Positions 35,638 through 44,641 of a stretch of 64,000 nucleotides of DNA are shown piece by piece. Origin of the DNA: CBDFGS01 sp965247255 (GTDB taxonomy: Bacteria; Chloroflexota; Dehalococcoidia; Lucifugimonadales; CAUZJF01). A program made the translations under genes and the position numbers. Below the pieces are notes generated by a model. That model worked only from the letters and a program-made list of their open reading frames with translations. It searched no databases and was not told where the DNA came from. The stretch is taken from NCBI GenBank assembly GCA_965247255.1, contig CBDFGS010000012.1:372001-436000 (forward strand), written 5' to 3'. The stretch's first letter is position 1. Each line of letters starts with the position of its first letter.

Positions 35638-36453
35638 ATGGACCAGAAAGAGCTCGCGGATACCGGGGTGAAGCTTCCCGAGATCGGGATCGGCACGTGG
35701 CACTACAAAGGCGGCGTGGAGCCGTTGAGAAGAGCGGTCTCGCTGGGGGCCTTCCTCATAGATACCGCCGAGCAGTACGGGACCGAGGAGGTGGTTGGCG
35801 AGGCCGTGTCCGAGATGCGGCACAAGGTGTTCATAGCTACGAAGGTATCGCGCGCAAACCTGAGATACGACGATGTTCTCGCGGCGGCTGAGAACAGCCT
35901 CACGCGGTTGCGCACCGACTACATCGACCTTTACCAGACACACCGTCCCAACCCCAGCATACCTATCGAAGAGACCATGGCCGCGATGGACAGGCTGGTG
36001 GAAGAGGGGAAGGTCCGGTTCATTGGGGTAAGCAACTGCGAGTGTGTGGCGCAATTCGAGGATGCTCAGACCGCATCCAAGAACAAGATCGTCTCCAATC
36101 AGGTCTCGTTCAACCTCCCGGGGCTCAATCTGGGGGGACGCCCGGTCAAGGGGATAGAACTCGACGTTCTGCCCTACTGTCAGGAAAACAACGTAACGGT
36201 CATCGCGTACAGCCCTCTGGGCCGCGGCCTGGACATCCTCAAGGCCAACATGCGCGACGGAGCGCTCGCGGAGGTTGCCGCCGCCACGGGCAAAACGGAG
36301 GCCCAGGTAGCCCTCAACTGGTGCGTTTCGAAGGAGAACATCGTCGCCATTCCCATGGACGACGGTACGCACATCGAGGAGAACTGCTGTGCGTCGGGCT
36401 GGAGGCTGAATCCGGAGCAAGTCGACTTCCTTGAAGATGCCCGCTGGCCCTGA
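35638..36453 (+). CDS. Aldo/keto reductase
   Basis: 271 residues, a TIM-barrel NADPH-dependent oxidoreductase. The catalytic tetrad is seen as Asp and Tyr in FLIDTAEQYG, Lys in FIATKVS and His in YQTHRPN. The cofactor region near the C-terminus (IAYSPLGRGL and NIVAIPMD) is also present. It is the only plus-strand gene of the carbohydrate-related cluster and is divergent from the BNR protein. It probably reduces sugar aldehydes or ketones. The first ATG is GATGGAGCA-spaced and gives the full domain. Confidence 0.85.
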   Translation: MDQKELADTGVKLPEIGIGTWHYKGGVEPLRRAVSLGAFLIDTAEQYGTEEVVGEAVSEMRHKVFIATKVSRANLRYDDVLAAAENSLTRLRTDYIDLYQTHRPNPSIPIEETMAAMDRLVEEGKVRFIGVSNCECVAQFEDAQTASKNKIVSNQVSFNLPGLNLGGRPVKGIELDVLPYCQENNVTVIAYSPLGRGLDILKANMRDGALAEVAAATGKTEAQVALNWCVSKENIVAIPMDDGTHIEENCCASGWRLNPEQVDFLEDARWP

Positions 36454-36545
36454 CACCCTCGCCGGCGTTTTGGCTGCCGGAGCGCCTTGACCCAATCTTG
36501 GAACTTACCATGGGCGCCGTCTACGCGTGCCTCCGCGTCACTGAG

Positions 36546-38501
36546 TTACTGGAACGGCACCGGTAGCTTATCCCCGTGCCACGGAAAAGCGTAGCTGGGG
36601 TCGTTAACGAAGCGGCGCAGCCCCGCCTCGATGCGGAGCGCCGTCGATGGCGGCAGCTCGACTCGGAAGTGCTTCGCGTCCACGGGCGTTGCCCTGACGG
36701 GCCCCTCGCGGTTCTCCCCGTATGTCACCTCGGTAAACTGATGCTCTCCGAAGGCGCCCGCCTGCACGATGAGGCTTCGGGGCTCGTTTCTGCTCAGGTT
36801 CACGAGCTGGATACCCACGATGTCGGGCCCCAGCCTGTCCACCAGCGCCGCCACGTCTTCGGGGAGGCCGGGACGAGCGCGTTCGTCGTCGAAATAGCGC
36901 ACCGTGGCGCGCAGGAGTCCCCCATTATAGACGGACTGAGGCGCTCCCAGCATTACCTGCGTCAGGCCCTTGGTGAAGACGGGATTTCGGGGGGCCACAT
37001 TCCCTGCGATGAGCGCATCCACCTCCCGGCTCTCCGAGCGGACGGCCTCGTAGGCATCGGCGGCAAGCTGGTATTCGGCGCTGAGAACCTGCTCCGGCCA
37101 GTCAGGCATCCTCCCGTCGTAATACTGGAACCGGGCCGGCTCCGTCTCGCCGCTGTTCTTCTCCCCCACCCGCGTGACCTCGTTCCAGTCCCGCTCCACG
37201 TCACCTGCACGAATAAACGCGATCATGTCGTGGTCGTCGAGAGACATCGAGGCGTGATACAGGTGGGCCGGCTCCAGCATCCTCATCGGATGCGGCCACG
37301 TGTACGGCGGCTTAGACCGGTCGTGCCACCCGTCCGGACCGTACCGCGTTGGCGCCAGCAACTGGCCATCGTCGCGCGTTTCGGCGTTGTCGAGCAAGAC
37401 CCGTAACTGCGACCTGAGCAGGTCGAGATAGCCGAAGTCCCCAGAGAGCAGCAGCGCGCACTCGACGGCGACTGTAACGGCGTTAAGGGTGGCCTTGAAG
37501 CCATTGTAGTGGTTCCAACCGCCAAGTCCGCCCCACCACTGGCCCCCGCGAGCCTCCCCGGTCTTGCCGCTAGGACCTACGTTATCCGGGATGATGCCGC
37601 CGTTCCGCTGGGCCCGCTCCATCCACGCCTCAGTGTAGTCGAGGACCCATCGCTTGTACTTCTCGTCGTGGGTGTATAGATAGGCGTTGGTAATTAGCGC
37701 CGTGGCGCCAAGGCTGTAAGCCGCGTCGGTCTTCAGCACAACCTCGTCGAACAGCCTGACGATCTCATCCCTTCGGTCCGGGTCCTCGTACCAGTCAAGC
37801 TCAAGGTCTTTGAGTAGCGGGTAGAGGCTGGCGCGCACCCCGTAGAAGGAGATTCCGACACCTGTGCCCAGGAGAAATACGTCGACCTGTTCTGCGTCTT
37901 TAGCGTGCAGCAAAGGGCCCTGGCTGCTCTGGTAGGGCGAGCGGAAGACCCTGTGCTCGACGTCGTAGTTTGGCGCCTCGGGGTCCCCGCCCATGAACAT
38001 GGCGGCGAACCGTTTCGAGCGGCGAACATTCTCCGAGACAGTCGGGCAAGCGACGCCGAAATCGTAGAACGCCATATTGCCCTCGCCCATGTGCCCCCAG
38101 TCCCCCGGCGCGTCGGCGTTGTAGTACTCGTTGTGGACTTGCTGCCTCCACTTCATGGACCGTTCGCCGCGGTAGTACTGCCGATGCTTAGACCGATGCA
38201 GAAGCCTGTCATCGTTGATGCGGGTAGTCGCGTTCCACTGCTGCAGAGCAAGTTCTAGTATTCTGTCGTCGGCGCCCATTGCGTAGAGAAGGCCCCAGTT
38301 GTAGGTCGCCTCGTAGTAGTCGTCCAGGTCGTCCGCGAAATAGTACGCCCCACCTCGCTCGGCATACTTCTGCACGGCCATCTCGGCCGTGTCGGCCATG
38401 AGGGTGATCAGCCGTCGCTCCAGTAGCGCCCATAACGGGGGTGGGGATATCCGGGTCGCCTTGACGGTAACCAGACCTGGAATGAGAGATGAGTCCATCA
38501 C
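36546..38501 (-). CDS. Large protein of unknown function, probably an alpha/alpha-barrel carbohydrate-active enzyme
   Basis: 651 residues. The central part has repeated aromatic and Trp-rich helices (DDYYEATYNWGLLYAMGAD, WGGLGGWNHYNGFKATLNAV, PHPMRMLEPAHLYHAS), as in six-hairpin glycosidases and polysaccharide lyases. The C-terminal 130 residues look like a beta-sandwich. No signal peptide is seen. It neighbours sialidase-like, sulfatase-like, reductase and isomerase genes, suggesting a role in breakdown of a sulfated or uronic-acid-containing glycan. No family was recognised with certainty, and no catalytic residues can be named. Confidence 0.55.
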   Translation of the reverse strand: MMDSSLIPGLVTVKATRISPPPLWALLERRLITLMADTAEMAVQKYAERGGAYYFADDLDDYYEATYNWGLLYAMGADDRILELALQQWNATTRINDDRLLHRSKHRQYYRGERSMKWRQQVHNEYYNADAPGDWGHMGEGNMAFYDFGVACPTVSENVRRSKRFAAMFMGGDPEAPNYDVEHRVFRSPYQSSQGPLLHAKDAEQVDVFLLGTGVGISFYGVRASLYPLLKDLELDWYEDPDRRDEIVRLFDEVVLKTDAAYSLGATALITNAYLYTHDEKYKRWVLDYTEAWMERAQRNGGIIPDNVGPSGKTGEARGGQWWGGLGGWNHYNGFKATLNAVTVAVECALLLSGDFGYLDLLRSQLRVLLDNAETRDDGQLLAPTRYGPDGWHDRSKPPYTWPHPMRMLEPAHLYHASMSLDDHDMIAFIRAGDVERDWNEVTRVGEKNSGETEPARFQYYDGRMPDWPEQVLSAEYQLAADAYEAVRSESREVDALIAGNVAPRNPVFTKGLTQVMLGAPQSVYNGGLLRATVRYFDDERARPGLPEDVAALVDRLGPDIVGIQLVNLSRNEPRSLIVQAGAFGEHQFTEVTYGENREGPVRATPVDAKHFRVELPPSTALRIEAGLRRFVNDPSYAFPWHGDKLPVPFQ

Positions 38502-38765
38502 GAAGACCCCCGGAGCCTAGCTAATCGGGCAGCCACCGGCGCTCCATGTTTCCAACCAGGAGGCCGAGGCAGGGTGGAGAGAAGGATCATACATGAGGGA
38601 GACGCCTGGCACGCCGTGAAACTCCTCGATTACTGGCGCGGGACTGGACTGTCTGGTATATTGAATTCGCCTTTCGCGGTGGGCATGTCGGCTACCGGTG
38701 GTGAGCCCATCAGACGCATCGGGCCCTGGGCCTGGTCCGGCCCGAAAGGCGCGCGAGTGCGCAAT

Positions 38766-38842
38766 GGCGACGTAGCCAAGTGGTCTAAGGCGGGGGTCTG
38801 CAAAACCTCTATTCGGCGGTTCGAATCCGCCCGTCGCCTCCA
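38766..38842 (+). tRNA. tRNA-Cys (anticodon GCA)
   Basis: A full cloverleaf can be drawn: acceptor GGCGACG pairs with CGTCGCC, the D arm has AGCC/GGC, the anticodon loop is CTGCAAA (GCA, Cys), and the T arm GGCGG/CCGCC encloses TTCGAAT. Discriminator T73, typical of tRNA-Cys, is followed by an encoded CCA. Phage-like genes begin directly after it, so its 3' end is the likely integration site of the element to the right. Confidence 0.93.
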
Positions 38843-38914
38843 CCCCCTTTATTCATAGCTAAATAGCCTCGTTTACAGCGCCCTTGCCGACATTTTGCCG
38901 ACATTGGTTCTTTC

Positions 38915-39676
38915 CTACCAGGACCAGATGCGGATCCCGCCGTCAGCGCCCGTGCCCCCGGTGCCCGAGTTGCCGCATCCAACGCCAGCCGCACCGCCGC
39001 CGCCGCCACCGCCACCACCGCGCAGAGCTCCATTTCCACCGCTACCACTATTGCTTCCTGAGCCGCCTCGACCGAAACCGCCGCCGCCAGCCCCCCCGGC
39101 ACCGTCAGCATCTGCCGTACCGGCCCCTCCATTAGGGGTCGTGCTTGTTCCACCTGCCCCACCGCCCATTGACTGCGTCCCTGTGCCGCCACTGCCGCCG
39201 TTGTACGATGTGCCGGAGCCTGAGCCGCCTCCACCATGCCCCCCACCTGCGCCCGTAGTCAAGGTAGCGTTCAAACCGCCACCACCAGCTGCGGGTGCAC
39301 TAGGGTTAAATGCTCCCGATCCGCCTCCAGCGCCTCCGGCGGCTGCGAGGTACCATGCATCCCCCGAATTACCCAATGTAGAGGCCCCCCCTGACCCGCC
39401 GCTATTGCCCGCGCTGTCGCCAGTGACCACAGCCCCACCTGACCCACCGCTGCCCACGTTTCCCGAGATGCTAGTCGGTAAGGGTAGCTGTGAGAAGACG
39501 ATTCCTGAGCGTGACCGACTTGTGCCTACCCCACCAAAACCACCCCCTGCATTGACATTATTAGCATTGCGTCGAGCACCACTGCCGCCGCCACCTCCGC
39601 CACCAATAGCCTCGACATATATGAATCGGACGCCCGTTTTTGGAGTCCATGTGAACGAACCAGCTGTGCTAAACAC
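38915..39676 (-). CDS. Glycine-rich phage tail-tip/adhesin part
   Basis: 253 residues, more than half Gly, Ser or Ala, starting with FSTAGSFTWTPKTGVRFIYV and AIGGGGGGG, the layout of glycine-rich phage receptor-binding tips that fold as polyglycine helices. In the same frame upstream the sequence VLETGGSGANPTWGS continues the tail-fibre sequence of the next gene. The two are therefore halves of one protein separated by a frameshift in a run of six G. The C-terminus IRIWSW is the usual end of such tips. It would decide host specificity. Confidence 0.65.
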   Translation of the reverse strand: MFSTAGSFTWTPKTGVRFIYVEAIGGGGGGGSGARRNANNVNAGGGFGGVGTSRSRSGIVFSQLPLPTSISGNVGSGGSGGAVVTGDSAGNSGGSGGASTLGNSGDAWYLAAAGGAGGGSGAFNPSAPAAGGGGLNATLTTGAGGGHGGGGSGSGTSYNGGSGGTGTQSMGGGAGGTSTTPNGGAGTADADGAGGAGGGGFGRGGSGSNSGSGGNGALRGGGGGGGGGAAGVGCGNSGTGGTGADGGIRIWSW

Positions 39677-40725
39677 ATCATAATGGGTCGCCTTTGAGCC
39701 CCATGTCGGGTTAGCGCCGCTGCCGCCAGTCTCGAGAACCCCCCAGGTGCCGCTGGGGGTGCGAGCCTTGCAATACGGCCATTGGAGTCCTCGTATATGA
39801 CGCTGCCCTGTGTGGTCGTGCCAGCGATCTTCGTGCCTACCAGGTCGTTCCAGGAGGGGTTAGCGCCCGTGCCGCCCGTGCGGAACAGCTGACGCGCCGT
39901 GCCAGCCCCCAGACGCTGAATTCCCGTTGCGTCCCTGATGAACACGTCGCCCTGGGCTGCGCTGGCTATGGTCATTGCCGCCAGGTCGTTGTAGCTCACC
40001 CACGCCCCATTCTCGTAGCGCTCAAAGACGCTTAATGTCGAGTTGTAGATCACCAGCCCGTTGCCACTTGCGCCGAGCCCGCCGGTGCCGGTCAGCGTGA
40101 TGGCGTTACGCTCCGTGGTCGTCAGGCTGTCGATGACGATGGGGCCTTCATACTCCACCGGGCCGTTGCGCCCTGCGAGGTCCTCCAGGACAGTACGTTC
40201 GTAGGTGTTCTTGTTGGCCGCCGTCAGTATCTCGCCTACTGACCAGACGCGGGTCGCACCAATTGATAGAGACGTGGGGAACGGCTCGCCTGCATCAACT
40301 GCGGCCTGAGCCCTGGCTGTACGATCCTCCAGGACCGATATGTCCCAACCAGGACGCCACTGCCGTATAGGGGCATGGGCACGATGGCCAGGTTGCTTGA
40401 GCAGTTCGACCTCAACCTCCTCACGGTTCAACGGGAAGACGACGTTGACCCACCCTTGCGTTGCGCACTCCACACATATTGACGGCTGGCCGACCTCGCA
40501 CACGGTAGCGTTGTTGCAGGCGACGCATTCCCATAGCCACCGGCCTGTGTTGACGAAGGCATCTACAGACGTAGTGATATTGACTGGAACCTCGGGTGGG
40601 TCCTCTCCCCGATGAAGTTGATGCATCTTCGTCAACCATTGGGGATAGCTGAGCTGGGCCTCCTCTAGCCGCGGCACCGGCTCTTCGGCGTAGTGACTGT
40701 GTTGAAGTATCTTGTCGTTCGCCAT
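39526..40725 (-). CDS. Phage tail fibre protein, frameshifted at a G6 run
   Basis: 399 residues as read. An N-terminal zinc-ribbon-like stretch (CVACNNATVCE, CVECATQG) comes first, then fibre repeats such as LFRTGGTGANPSWNDLVGTK. After APPAAPGG at the run of six C on the plus strand (39739-39744), the reading frame leaves the fibre sequence and ends in unrelated residues. Seven G in the run would continue into VLETGGSGANPTW and the glycine-rich tip. The true product is probably a fibre spanning 38915-40725. The stop is followed by the downstream tail gene in the usual phage order. Confidence 0.65.
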   Translation of the reverse strand: MANDKILQHSHYAEEPVPRLEEAQLSYPQWLTKMHQLHRGEDPPEVPVNITTSVDAFVNTGRWLWECVACNNATVCEVGQPSICVECATQGWVNVVFPLNREEVEVELLKQPGHRAHAPIRQWRPGWDISVLEDRTARAQAAVDAGEPFPTSLSIGATRVWSVGEILTAANKNTYERTVLEDLAGRNGPVEYEGPIVIDSLTTTERNAITLTGTGGLGASGNGLVIYNSTLSVFERYENGAWVSYNDLAAMTIASAAQGDVFIRDATGIQRLGAGTARQLFRTGGTGANPSWNDLVGTKIAGTTTQGSVIYEDSNGRIARLAPPAAPGGFSRLAAAALTRHGAQRRPIMMCLAQLVRSHGLQKRASDSYMSRLLVAEVAAAVVLDAMLIMSMQGVVLVG

Positions 40726-40730
40726 TGGCT

Positions 40731-42662
40731 TTACCTCCCCAGCACCCCTGTGCCCAAGCCTGGCCCGACCCCGAGCACTATGATCTGACCGTAGGGCAGC
40801 GACGGGCTCAGCAGCAGTTTCACATCATGCCGCAATCCCGCTGGCAGTATGCGATGCTCAATCGCCTCTATGAACATGTCCTGGACCGTCTCCCGGTAGT
40901 GGACGGTGACCCGGTCCGATAGGTCAAGACTCGCGCCTGTTTCCAGACCGTCGTTGATGTTGATGGTTGCTTCCAGCTTTCGCGCAGGGTCTCTCTGGAG
41001 GTGCAGTATGACCAGCCCATAGTCCTCTGCATCGGCAGAGTCCGAAATGAACTGGCTGGGAATGGCGTACTCCCGCGGGCCATATTTGTCAATGCTGTCC
41101 TGGTCCTTCACCTCGACCGTATACGGCTGTTCGCTCACTAGCGCCTGTCCACGAGCCTGTAGCCTGGTCACATAGAGATCGCTGGACGCGTGGTTATTGG
41201 TGACGGTTATGGTGCGCGAGACAGCGGTCTCTGTGGAGGTGACACCTAGAGATGACGTGAGGCTAGTGCCACTATTATCCGCGACTGAATTGGCCATATA
41301 GTCCGTGAATTGCGCCAGAGCCGTCCAAGTATCCACCGCCAGATGAGTGTTGAGGCTATCTACAGTCGGGTATTCAGCGATGAACGTTCGGGAGTCTCCT
41401 GCCTTCAGCAGCGGCTTTTCTTGGAGAGTCCATAGGACGGCGACATTAGCGACCGTGAACTGGCGGACCGTGGTCTGCACGATGTTGGTGATATCCTGCG
41501 TCGGATCAGTTGGCCTGGCGGGGGCGATAATCGGTATCGCCCCGGTCATGGGGGTATCCGACAGCGTAGCTACGCTCGTACGCTGACTTAGCCGGTAGTA
41601 TTCCGCATCAAAGGCGATTCGCCCCCGACGGTCTTCATGGATAAACCCAAGCTCGGTCTGTTCGATATCCCTGGCGTTCCTGAGAGCCTGCTGCCGCCTG
41701 GCCCACCACTTGGACATCGTACGGAGCCCGGTAGCAATGGTGCCTCGTTCCTTATCTGTGATGCCCGCGGAATCAAGAACCTTCCCAAACGCGGCCCCGG
41801 TCCCATAATCGGTCTGGAGCGACGCCTCGGCCTCCGTCTGTACAAGCTTGCTGATTATGCCAAGGGCTCTAATCTCTACTTGATCGCGACCGCCTCGCTC
41901 ATCGAGCCTCGTCGGTTTATCAAGGTAACCTCCCCATAGCGGATTTACCGCGACGGCAATAGCGCTCAGCCATACGTCGGCTTTGTCAACGACGGTCCAG
42001 TACTGGTCACCGCTAGCAATGCCGCTCAGCAAGGCCCGATGGGCGGCATACGCATCGCCCGTCAATGTCCATACGGCGCTGGCGGCAGCCCTCGAAGTTA
42101 TGGCCCCATACGGAATCTCGGTCGTTCGACCGCCGTCGTTGACGACATAGATAGACAGATTTTCGCCACTTCCATCGGTGTCCCAGAACGCGCCCATGCT
42201 TACTGTCTCGCTGCCAGCCCTGTGCATAGTAAGCGTGCTGGCGGTCGATGACCATGCCAAACGCGCGATGGTCAGGCCCACCGCTAGCGTCACGTCCCCG
42301 CCGGACTCTATGGTCCCGCCCGTGGGGAACAGATCGGACCCGGCGGTCAGCTTCGCCCGCGCAACCGGGGCGTATGCGACTCCTGGGATGACCATGCCCA
42401 GGCGGACCATACGTTGAGGTTCAATCAGCCCGTGGAGTGGCGAGCTGGGATTGAAGCGATCATACTTGTTGCCGCCAGTATTGCGGAGTTTAAACTTCAG
42501 CTTACCCGCCTCTGATCGACCATAGACCATCGAGGCGTATTTGCGGCCGCGACGCGCGATAAGCCTGAACTTGCCCAGGTCGGCAGTGACATCCGCCTCC
42601 GCATGGGTATAGGACCCATCGCCATTCCAGTCGCACTCAAGGACATATTCAGCCAGCGCCAT
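40731..42662 (-). CDS. Phage tail/baseplate protein
   Basis: 643 residues. The N-terminal part (YVLECDWNGDGSYTHAEADV then GRSEAGKLKFKLRNTGGNKY) resembles tail proteins that sit between tape measure and fibres in siphovirus-like genomes. The rest is beta-rich, with VEIRALGIISKLVQ and a C-terminal HYRETVQDMFIEAIEHRI. No signal peptide or enzyme motif is visible. It starts at the base where the tape-measure gene ends and stops 6 bases before the fibre gene, in typical phage gene packing. A role in the distal tail hub is inferred from order. Confidence 0.65.
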   Translation of the reverse strand: MALAEYVLECDWNGDGSYTHAEADVTADLGKFRLIARRGRKYASMVYGRSEAGKLKFKLRNTGGNKYDRFNPSSPLHGLIEPQRMVRLGMVIPGVAYAPVARAKLTAGSDLFPTGGTIESGGDVTLAVGLTIARLAWSSTASTLTMHRAGSETVSMGAFWDTDGSGENLSIYVVNDGGRTTEIPYGAITSRAAASAVWTLTGDAYAAHRALLSGIASGDQYWTVVDKADVWLSAIAVAVNPLWGGYLDKPTRLDERGGRDQVEIRALGIISKLVQTEAEASLQTDYGTGAAFGKVLDSAGITDKERGTIATGLRTMSKWWARRQQALRNARDIEQTELGFIHEDRRGRIAFDAEYYRLSQRTSVATLSDTPMTGAIPIIAPARPTDPTQDITNIVQTTVRQFTVANVAVLWTLQEKPLLKAGDSRTFIAEYPTVDSLNTHLAVDTWTALAQFTDYMANSVADNSGTSLTSSLGVTSTETAVSRTITVTNNHASSDLYVTRLQARGQALVSEQPYTVEVKDQDSIDKYGPREYAIPSQFISDSADAEDYGLVILHLQRDPARKLEATININDGLETGASLDLSDRVTVHYRETVQDMFIEAIEHRILPAGLRHDVKLLLSPSLPYGQIIVLGVGPGLGTGVLGR

Positions 42663-43777
42663 TAGGTGAGCACATTCTCCTGGCCCCGGCGTAGAGCGGC
42701 CAGGTTAGCTTCCTGCACGAAGTCCTCCAAGTCATCGACGCCGTATAGGTTCTCAACGTTGAATACCATCGTGCGGCCGCCGTTCATCATCATGTCCAGG
42801 TCGCGCAACGGCATCACGACCTCATCCTGCCTATCCGTGGCCAGTGCCGCGAGCGTCGGCCCGGTAACTATCCCGCCTTCGTCCAGTGTAGGTATTGGTT
42901 TGATGTCTGGCGTACCAACAGTCCACCCACCAAACGATAATGGGCCTTTCCCTACCTTTGGTAGCGTAAATTCGAGGCTGTTCCAGCCGAGGATGATCGC
43001 GTTGATACCATCAATGATGTCGTTGACGAAACCCTTGAAGCCTTCCTTGATGCCACCCCATATTGTGTCCCACTTCTCTTTCACGCTGTCTAAAGCGTCC
43101 TTCAGGACTTCCCACGCATCGTCCAACTCATCGAGCCTGTCAATGAGCCACAATATCGCACCTAGAGCCTCCAGAAACGCATCAACAACGGCGAGGATGA
43201 GAGGGGCTAATAGCTCCATTGCTATATTCAATGTTGGAAGCAGGGCCTCATCGACCAGGAACTTTATGCCCTTGTAAAGCAACTGTATGGCATCGCCTAT
43301 GACGTCGATGGCCCCCTTGATGCTCTCCTCGTTGTCAATGATCCATTGCATGAACTTCTCTGTGAGCACTTCGACGAATTCTTTCAACTTCTGGATAGCC
43401 GGACTCTCCGCGATGCTCTTCAGGATTTCTTTGAATACCTCAAACTCTTTTTTGAGGGTCTCTATATACGTGTTGAAGGCTGAAGCTCCGATGCGGCCTG
43501 AAGCGGCCAGAGATTCCCCTATAAGTCCCTCGTTATCTTTGGTCCAGTTCTTGAAACCATCGGCTGCTGGAATGATAGTATTGGTCCAGATGTCCCCGAG
43601 CTCCGTCTTGATAGTAGAGCCAACGTCCGTAAATCCGTCGCGAAACCCGGCCCAGATGCCTTCAAATGTTGGCTTATTCGTCTCGAACCAGTTGACCACG
43701 CTATCTAGTGCTGGTATGACATGGGTATCAACCGCCGACTTGATGCTGGTTTGAAGACTTCCGGAGAACTCTGTCAA
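42662..43777 (-). pseudogene. Phage tail tape-measure protein, N-terminally truncated by IS21
   Basis: The remaining 370 residues are long amphipathic helices with WIIDNEESIKGAIDVIGDAI and DAWEVLKDALDSVKEKWDTI, then the C-terminal TLDEGGIVTGPTLAALA common at the end of tape-measure proteins. Native sequence begins at 43771; the TTG start lies in the IS21 end. Tape-measure proteins normally exceed 700 residues, so the 5' part was lost. It is not found on the other side of the IS, where a serine recombinase lies instead, so a deletion or recombination accompanied the insertion. Confidence 0.75.
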
Positions 43778-43873
43778 GGGCGGTGTGAAAACGTACCAGC
43801 GGGGCGGAGCAAAACTGTACCACTGAACGCCGTAGAATGGGCATCAAGGTTCGTGGGGCGTTGGAGATCAGGC

Positions 43874-44641
43874 TCAGTCAGATAGCTGGCGGCCAGAAGT
43901 CTTCTTGCTGTGCTTGAGTCGGTAGCTGTCCCCGTTCATCTCCAGGATGTCGACATGGTGGGTGAGGCGGTCGAGGAGAGCTCCGGTCAGCCGTTCAGAG
44001 CCGAACACCTCGGTCCACTCGACGAAGGGCAGGTTGGAGGTCACCAGGACCGATCCACGCTCGTAACGCTGGCTGAACACCTCGAAGAGGAGCTCGGCGC
44101 CAGTCTTGGACAAGGGCACGAAGCCCAGTTCGTCGATGATCAGAAGCTTGAGTCGTGCGAGCCTTCTCTGCAGGTTGAGCAGACGCCGTTCGTCCCTGGC
44201 CTCGATCAGCTCGTGAACCAGAGCAGCGGCGGTGGTGAAGCCCACGGACAGTCCCCTCTGACACGCAGCCAGACCGAGACCGAGGGCGATATGGGTCTTG
44301 CCGGTGCCACTGTTGCCGAGAGCGATGACGTTGTGGGGGCGCTCGATGTACTCGCATCGTGCCAGCTCCAGAACCAGAGCCTTGTTCAGGGACGGCATAG
44401 ACAGGAAGTCGAAGGTGTCGAGGCTCTTGGTCGTCGGGAAGCGGGCTGCTTTGATCCGACGTTCCACCATGCGATGGTGACGGTCGATCAGCTCCAAGTC
44501 CGATAGTCGCAGCAGGTAGTCCGGATGGTCAGCTCCCTCACTGGCACACTGGGATGCCAGCTTGTCGTACTCCCTCAGGAACGTGGGGAGCTTGAGTTGC
44601 TTGAGGTTGTGTTCGAGCAACATCGTGGACTTGTTGGTCAT
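43874..44641 (-). CDS. istB: IS21 helper ATPase IstB (copy 2)
   Basis: 255 residues. Walker A is GNSGTGKTHIALGLGLA and Walker B LLIIDELGF. It is essentially the same as the copy 3 protein except near the C-terminus (KKTSGRQLSD against KKIPGRQLSD). The ATG overlaps the istA stop. An intact frame suggests it is functional. Confidence 0.95.
   Translation of the reverse strand: MTNKSTMLLEHNLKQLKLPTFLREYDKLASQCASEGADHPDYLLRLSDLELIDRHHRMVERRIKAARFPTTKSLDTFDFLSMPSLNKALVLELARCEYIERPHNVIALGNSGTGKTHIALGLGLAACQRGLSVGFTTAAALVHELIEARDERRLLNLQRRLARLKLLIIDELGFVPLSKTGAELLFEVFSQRYERGSVLVTSNLPFVEWTEVFGSERLTGALLDRLTHHVDILEMNGDSYRLKHSKKTSGRQLSD

Noticed and set aside
38895..39683. Proline-rich plus-strand frame in the prophage tail region
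   Set aside because: It is the complement of the glycine-rich tail-tip gene (GGN codons read as CCN).
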